Part shown: positions 14,244 to 18,260 of the stretch, piece after piece
Layout of the letters: each line of letters opens with the position of its first letter
Numbering within the stretch: the first letter of the stretch is position 1
Assembly: GCA_025362255.1 (NCBI GenBank)
Contig: JANYGY010000163.1
Span: forward strand, 1 to 18,260
Length of the DNA: 18,260 nucleotides
Direction of reading: 5' to 3'
Source of the DNA: Planctomycetales bacterium
Lineage (GTDB): Bacteria; Planctomycetota; UBA11346
Made by a program: the position numbers and the translations under genes
The notes under the pieces: model-generated
What the model saw: only the letters and a program-made list of their open reading frames with translations
Database searches by the model: none
Told to the model about the DNA's origin: nothing

Positions 14244-15782
14244 CTACGCCGGAACTCCCAGAGTTGTCACGTACACCACCGCCTGTTCGCGCGGGATGCC
14301 GAGCAATTCGGTGATGTGGTCGTCGAAGAAACCGCCGATGCCGCTGGCGCCGAGGCCTTCGGCGAGAGCCGCCAGGGACAGGCGTTCGCCGAGCATACCC
14401 GCATCGAGGTGGAGATACCGATAGACCCGGTCGCCATAGCGCCGCACCGCCGCCGACAGATCGGCAGCATGGAAGATCACGGCGGCGGCGGCTGAGCCGA
14501 GCTCTTGCCCGAGGCACAGGAAACCAAGCGCTTGGCGGGAGACATCCGCGCGCACCAAGCGCAGCTCGAGGCCCTGTGGCGCGAGGTAATAGACCCCGTC
14601 AGCCAGGCCATCGACGCCGACGATGGCGACGAAGGTCATCAGCAGATCCGGGACCAAGGTCGGTTGGGCATGCAGACGGACTTCTTCGGGTAGATAGGCC
14701 GCCGCCAGGATCCGGGCGAGTTGCTCGGCCGAGATCGTCGCGTCGCTGAAACCGCGGGTCGAGCGACGATCGCAGATGCCGGTGAACACCCGGCCCGCCA
14801 GCGGATTCGGCGCCAGGCCATCACCGAGGAGCGAGATGCTTGTCGACCACCCGTGTTGCGCGTGCAGCGCGACGGCGGACTCGTCCCCCTGCGCCGGCAA
14901 GCGGGGCCGCTCGATCGCGCACCGCGAAGCCTCGTGCAGCGCCGCGAGGGTGTCGCCGGTCTCGGCGGGGACTGCTGTCGACGGCAAGGCCGCCCACGCC
15001 GGACGCTCGGCGATTCCCGGAGCAAGCACCGGCAGCACCGCGAGGGCGCCTTCGTCGAGCGCGTCGCAGCGCAGCAGCTCGTTGAGCCGATCGTCGCAAA
15101 AAGCCGCGGTCAGACCGATGCGCAGATCGAGTTCGGGGCCGACCAGCAAGGCGTTGGCGATGAGATGGCCGCTATCGAGCAGGATGCGGCGATAGGCGCG
15201 CTGCTGATAGCGCCAGCGACTGCGCTCGAACACCCCGCTGACCACCAGCACCACCGGCGCCGCGGCGACCTGGGCATTGCCGTAGCACGCCTGGACCAGC
15301 GCCTGGTGCGCGCCGGCGTCCTCCCACAGCGGCACCAGCGCGTGTTGGAGCGGATGATATCCGTACAGCCCGGGGGCGAGGTCCGGAAAAAGATCGGGGA
15401 AAAGGTCGGAAGAGTCGCGAACCACGACGTACAGCTCAGCGGGATACAATCCGCCGGCAGACGGCGCCGCCCGCAGGTACGTCGGTCGGGCCTCTTGCGG
15501 AATCAGGCCGGTGATGCCGTAGGCGGCGTAGATCAAGCGCGACAGCCCCGCGAGCGACAACCCGGCCGGAGCCGCGGCCAAGGCTCCCGGCTGATCCCCC
15601 GTGAAAGGATTCGGATCGTGCGGAAGAAACGCTGCCAAGCGCACCGGCGATTCGGTGGCGTAATCCTTGAAGGACGCTGGCTGCGCGGCCCAGTCGAGCG
15701 GCGGATGATTGCCGATCGTCGCGGGCGCGTACTTGGTCGCTTCGTGATAGCGCAGCGCGGTGGCCGGAGTCGGGTTAGACAT
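14244..15782 (-). CDS. SagB/ThcOx-like oxidoreductase with two tandem nitroreductase domains
   Basis: 512-aa FMN-type oxidoreductase; substrate unknown. The first nitroreductase-like domain (about 70-270) has APSAGGLYPAELYVVV (106-121), a SagB-family hallmark, then GLYGYHPLQHALVPL and a helix RILLDSGHLIANALL. The second (about 330-512) has RRSTRGFSDATISAEQLARIL (339 onward, the usual nitroreductase start), a matching YRYLHLDAGMLGERLSLAA helix, GIGGFFDDH (481-489) and VVYVTTLG. SagB proteins oxidise azolines in thiazole/oxazole-modified peptides, but no YcaO cyclodehydratase or precursor peptide is nearby, so that role is not supported here. The start chosen is the ATG at 15782, which shares one base with the upstream glycosyltransferase stop (TGATG). 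The same frame stays open 51 codons further upstream with Lys/Arg/Ala-rich text that is a shadow of the neighbour unless frameshifting occurs. A 57-base gap to exonuclease III suggests co-transcription. Confidence 0.85.
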   Translation of the reverse strand: MSNPTPATALRYHEATKYAPATIGNHPPLDWAAQPASFKDYATESPVRLAAFLPHDPNPFTGDQPGALAAAPAGLSLAGLSRLIYAAYGITGLIPQEARPTYLRAAPSAGGLYPAELYVVVRDSSDLFPDLFPDLAPGLYGYHPLQHALVPLWEDAGAHQALVQACYGNAQVAAAPVVLVVSGVFERSRWRYQQRAYRRILLDSGHLIANALLVGPELDLRIGLTAAFCDDRLNELLRCDALDEGALAVLPVLAPGIAERPAWAALPSTAVPAETGDTLAALHEASRCAIERPRLPAQGDESAVALHAQHGWSTSISLLGDGLAPNPLAGRVFTGICDRRSTRGFSDATISAEQLARILAAAYLPEEVRLHAQPTLVPDLLMTFVAIVGVDGLADGVYYLAPQGLELRLVRADVSRQALGFLCLGQELGSAAAAVIFHAADLSAAVRRYGDRVYRYLHLDAGMLGERLSLAALAEGLGASGIGGFFDDHITELLGIPREQAVVYVTTLGVPA

Positions 15783-16843
15783 CAGACGCTCTGCTTTTTT
15801 AGTTGCTCTTTTTGTCGCTCTTTTTGTCGCATAAGCCGCTGCCATCCGGCGAGGAGCGTGGTCTGCGGCAAGCGCGTGAGGCAGATGTTGGCCCGGCAGG
15901 CGGGCATGCGCGGCGTGTCCTGGCACGGACCGCATGGGGCCTCGCCGATCACCCGTTCAAGCGGGCCGTCACCACGTGGACACCAGCGATCCGGAATCGA
16001 GGGGCCGAAGATCATCAACAGCGGACAGCCGACCGCGGCGGCGATGTGCGCGGGTCCGGTGTCGACACTGATCAGCGCATGCGCGCACGCGGCCAACGCT
16101 GGTTGCTCGCGGATCGGCGCCGCGCCCGCCCACACCGCGACCCGCGCGCGTTGGGCGGGCGGCACCAATGCCGCGATGCCCTCGGCGTCGCGTTTTTCCA
16201 GCGGACTGCCGAGCAGCACCACGGCATCGGCCTCGTCGCTGGCGAGCAGCTGGGTAATCAGCTGGGCCCACTGCGCGGGGGCCAGACTGCGCAAATTGGG
16301 TTTGGTGCGGATCAACTTGTGGGTCGACGATGAACCTGCCTGGATCAGCACCACCCGCTGACCGAGGGCGCTCATGCGCAGCGCGGCCGCGGCGCGCGCG
16401 GCGGTGCTTACCGTCAATTGCGGAATCGCCCGGTAATCACCGGGGAAGCCCGCCTGGGCCAGCGCCTGACCGATGCCGTCCGGGACATAACCGGGGACAT
16501 CAGACTGCAATATCCGCCGCGGCACTCCGGGCAGATGCTGATCAAGCCACTGGGCGATCACCGGTCGTTCATCGCCGAAGCACACCACCTCATCGAATTG
16601 GAGGCGCGCCAAGTGTTCGCCCAGGCGCGTCCGGGGCCGGCCCCGCAACCACTCGCTGAAGGCGCCGTGGTTCGGATGCGGCAGCACATGGATGCCGGCG
16701 GTGAGGCCCTGCTCGGCCAGCAGATCAAACCCCCATGGGCGGCACAGCAGATGCAATTCAGCGTCTTGGCCCAAGCGCCGCAGGGCCGGGGTGAGCATCA
16801 CCAGATCACCGATACGAGCGAAATTGACCAGCAGTCGGCGCAT
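15782..16843 (-). CDS. Glycosyltransferase family 9 (heptosyltransferase-like)
   Basis: 353-aa GT-B enzyme predicted to transfer a sugar (heptose in characterised relatives) from a nucleotide donor to lipopolysaccharide core or a similar surface glycan, at the inner face of the membrane. The N-terminal motif ARIGDLVMLTPALRRL (9-24) and the donor-site motif DTGPAHIAAAVGCPLLMIFG (261-280) are diagnostic of family 9; a Cys cluster CGPC..C..C (304-321) follows, as in many members. The open frame reaches 17035, but family alignment favours the ATG at 16843, 50 bases after the symporter stop; its ribosome site is weak. The C-terminus is a Lys/Gln-rich tail (KERQKEQLKKQ) encoded by 12-bp repeats. 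The stop overlaps the next gene's ATG. Acceptor and sugar cannot be told from sequence. Confidence 0.9.
   Translation of the reverse strand: MRRLLVNFARIGDLVMLTPALRRLGQDAELHLLCRPWGFDLLAEQGLTAGIHVLPHPNHGAFSEWLRGRPRTRLGEHLARLQFDEVVCFGDERPVIAQWLDQHLPGVPRRILQSDVPGYVPDGIGQALAQAGFPGDYRAIPQLTVSTAARAAAALRMSALGQRVVLIQAGSSSTHKLIRTKPNLRSLAPAQWAQLITQLLASDEADAVVLLGSPLEKRDAEGIAALVPPAQRARVAVWAGAAPIREQPALAACAHALISVDTGPAHIAAAVGCPLLMIFGPSIPDRWCPRGDGPLERVIGEAPCGPCQDTPRMPACRANICLTRLPQTTLLAGWQRLMRQKERQKEQLKKQSV
15793..15828. repeat. Three 12-bp tandem repeats with an A-AAA-AAG slippery site
   Basis: Two perfect copies of GCTCTTTTTGTC (15805-15816, 15817-15828) and a third degenerate copy (15793-15804, three differences) lie at the 3' end of the glycosyltransferase gene. 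On the coding (minus) strand the third copy contains A AAA AAG (15800-15794) in the zero frame, the heptamer used for -1 frameshifting in dnaX. The stop codon follows 10 bases later. Confidence 0.7.
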
Positions 16844-16893
16844 GCCGGGAACCGTAGCGACGCAGGTGAAAAGCCCAGCGCTCGACGTCTTTT

Positions 16894-18260
16894 TTAGTTC
16901 TCTTGGTGCTGCCGGCCAACCACCGCCCCGGTGATCGCGATGGCCGAGGAGACGCCCAACGCCAGCAGCAGGCTGGTGATCAATCGCTGGCCGAACATCG
17001 GACCCAACCCGGTGAAGTGCGGAATATCCAGCCACGGAGTGCCGACGATGTCACCGGGAAACCACAGCACGCCGGGAATCAACGCCAGGACGAACGCGGT
17101 GAAGACTAAGCCGCCGCTCAATCGTTTGGCCCACAGGCCAAGAAACACCGGCACCACCAGCGCCGCGCACACCAGGTTGGCGACGAAGAACAGATAGGTC
17201 GCATCGCGCCCCCAGCTGGCGATCCACACGGCCGGCACTGCGAGCAGCGCGGTCGCGATGCGTGCCCAGCGCAAGGTGCGCGCATCGCCGGCAGCGCCCA
17301 GCGCGCGGGCATCAGCGATCAGCACGCCGACGATGCCGTTGAACAACGCGCTGAGTGTGCTCATCGCGAGAATCAGCGCGAGAATCAGGATCGCGATCGC
17401 GGCCCACGGCGCGCAGACCTTCTGCACCAGCGCGAACGGCAGCACATTGGTGTTGTCGACGTTGGCGTTGCCAATCGCCCACCAGCCGAACAGCGACGCC
17501 GGAATCAGCAGCACGCCGATCGACATGCCGGCGAGGGTGAACGACCGGCGGACAACGGCTTCATTGCGACAGGCAAAGATGCGCGCCCAGAAACTGTTGT
17601 CGAAGAGGTTAGAGGCGACGATCCCGATGATCAGGCAGCCGGCCATTTCCCAGCCGGCGGAGGAAAATTCGAGGAGCTCCGGTTGCGCCGCCCGGACTCC
17701 TGCGAGCGGTTTTCCGGCCAACCCCTGCCACACCAGGACAGTGATCACGGCGAGTAGCACTACGATCAGACCGACCTGGATGCGGTCGGCGAAGATCGCC
17801 GTGCGCACGCCACCCCACGCCGCATACGCGATGGTGCACACCGCCACCAGGATCGCTCCGGCGAGCAGATCCCAGTGGGCGACCACCTGCAGATTCTGCG
17901 CGATCGTGGTCAACTCGACCGAGAGATAGACGCCCATGTAGAACATTCCGACTAGCGACACCAAGGCGCGCACCAAAGCGCCGTAGCGCGTGCCAACGGC
18001 GTCGGACAGAGTCGACGCGCGCGGATATTCACGACGCACGCGATTGCCGACCAGCGGATAGACGAACATCGGCAACGCTTGGCCAACGCAGTATCCGACG
18101 ACGCCCGCGGCGCCAAAATAAAAGGCGATCTGCGGCGGGCTGGCGAGAATCCACGGGCCCGCGAGCGTCGCGACCAGCGTCGCGACCGACACGCCGGTGC
18201 CGATCGAGGCCCGGGCAGTGAGATAATCGTCGAGATCCTGGCGCCGGCTGTTGCGCCGGG
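16894..18260 (-). CDS. Sodium:solute symporter family transporter (5' end outside window)
   Basis: A multi-pass inner-membrane transporter of the SSS family (LeuT fold), which couples Na+ influx to uptake of a small solute; the substrate cannot be read from the sequence. The frame continues past the GTG at 18192 to the right edge, reading RQDLDDYLTARASIGTG before the recognisable part, so the true start and first helix are outside the window; 454 codons are visible. Long hydrophobic helices recur throughout. Family signatures include ARASIGTGVSVATLVATLAG in the first visible helix region, AYAAWGGVRTAIFADRIQVG (the usual T-D-x-x-Q region, here A-D-R-I-Q) and NSFWARIFACRNEAVVRRSF (matching the Q-R-x-x-A segment). 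It ends in a short polar tail with TAA at 16894-16896. It is the upstream gene of a probable operon with the glycosyltransferase (50-base gap). Confidence 0.92.
   Translation of the reverse strand, partial: RRNSRRQDLDDYLTARASIGTGVSVATLVATLAGPWILASPPQIAFYFGAAGVVGYCVGQALPMFVYPLVGNRVRREYPRASTLSDAVGTRYGALVRALVSLVGMFYMGVYLSVELTTIAQNLQVVAHWDLLAGAILVAVCTIAYAAWGGVRTAIFADRIQVGLIVVLLAVITVLVWQGLAGKPLAGVRAAQPELLEFSSAGWEMAGCLIIGIVASNLFDNSFWARIFACRNEAVVRRSFTLAGMSIGVLLIPASLFGWWAIGNANVDNTNVLPFALVQKVCAPWAAIAILILALILAMSTLSALFNGIVGVLIADARALGAAGDARTLRWARIATALLAVPAVWIASWGRDATYLFFVANLVCAALVVPVFLGLWAKRLSGGLVFTAFVLALIPGVLWFPGDIVGTPWLDIPHFTGLGPMFGQRLITSLLLALGVSSAIAITGAVVGRQHQEN

Noticed and set aside
15783..15935. 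N-terminal extension of the SagB-like protein by 51 codons
   Set aside because: The extension lies inside the glycosyltransferase coding sequence and reads repetitive Lys/Arg/Ala. The ATG at 15782 coupled by TGATG is simpler; only frameshifting would use the -1 frame.
14721..16361. 546-codon plus-strand open frame opposite the SagB-like and glycosyltransferase genes
   Set aside because: Arg/Gly/Gln-rich translation with no family motif. It spans two well-supported genes and their junction on the other strand, so it is a GC-driven shadow.
16844..17035. 64-codon extension of the glycosyltransferase start
   Set aside because: It would overlap the symporter gene by about 140 bases, and family N-termini begin near MRRLLVNFARIGD.
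1..18260. CRISPR arrays, tRNA/rRNA genes, insertion sequences, riboswitches
   Set aside because: Read for spaced direct repeats, CCA-ended cloverleaf text, transposase motifs and known aptamer cores; none found.

Overview
The window is a high-GC bacterial segment. Nearly all genes lie on the minus strand, interrupted by a visibly AT-richer block (about 4170-9000) that carries two plus-strand genes. The gene set points to the PVC group, most likely Planctomycetota: a Hanks-type kinase with a C-terminal zinc ribbon, a PPi-type phosphofructokinase, a very large PPi-type PEP carboxykinase-like protein, and large secreted paralogs with poor Shine-Dalgarno sites. This placement is an inference from gene content; no rRNA or other marker gene is present.

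Layout on the minus strand, reading right to left. A sodium:solute symporter, cut by the right edge, is followed by a GT9 glycosyltransferase, a tandem nitroreductase/SagB-like oxidoreductase that overlaps the glycosyltransferase stop as TGATG, and exonuclease III. These four look like one transcription unit. Next comes the 1162-aa PPi-PEPCK-like protein, and 70 bases later an AbrB-type antitoxin with a Doc/Fic-type toxin. The two plus-strand genes (4695-8871) encode tandem paralogous exported proteins: signal peptide, unknown N-domain, PDZ-like domain, helical segment and a ConA/LamG-like C-domain. A 97-aa minus-strand ORF with an STN-like pattern lies divergently beside them. Further left are PPi-dependent phosphofructokinase, thioredoxin reductase, and a Ser/Thr kinase cut by the left edge.

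How they fit together. PPi-PFK and the PPi-PEPCK-like protein would both let central carbon metabolism use pyrophosphate as phosphoryl currency, and their presence within 10 kb is the clearest metabolic theme. TrxB and exonuclease III are housekeeping redox and repair functions. The toxin-antitoxin pair sits next to the atypical secreted-protein block, as is common at the borders of accessory DNA. The least explained content is the secreted paralog pair, whose similarity rises from a divergent N-terminus to a nearly identical C-terminus.

I see no rRNA, tRNA, CRISPR array, transposase or recognisable riboswitch. The largest gene-free stretch is 4474-4694 (221 bases), which holds a terminator-like hairpin on the minus strand and an A6CGT7 tract. 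No gene-free stretch exceeds 300 bases.
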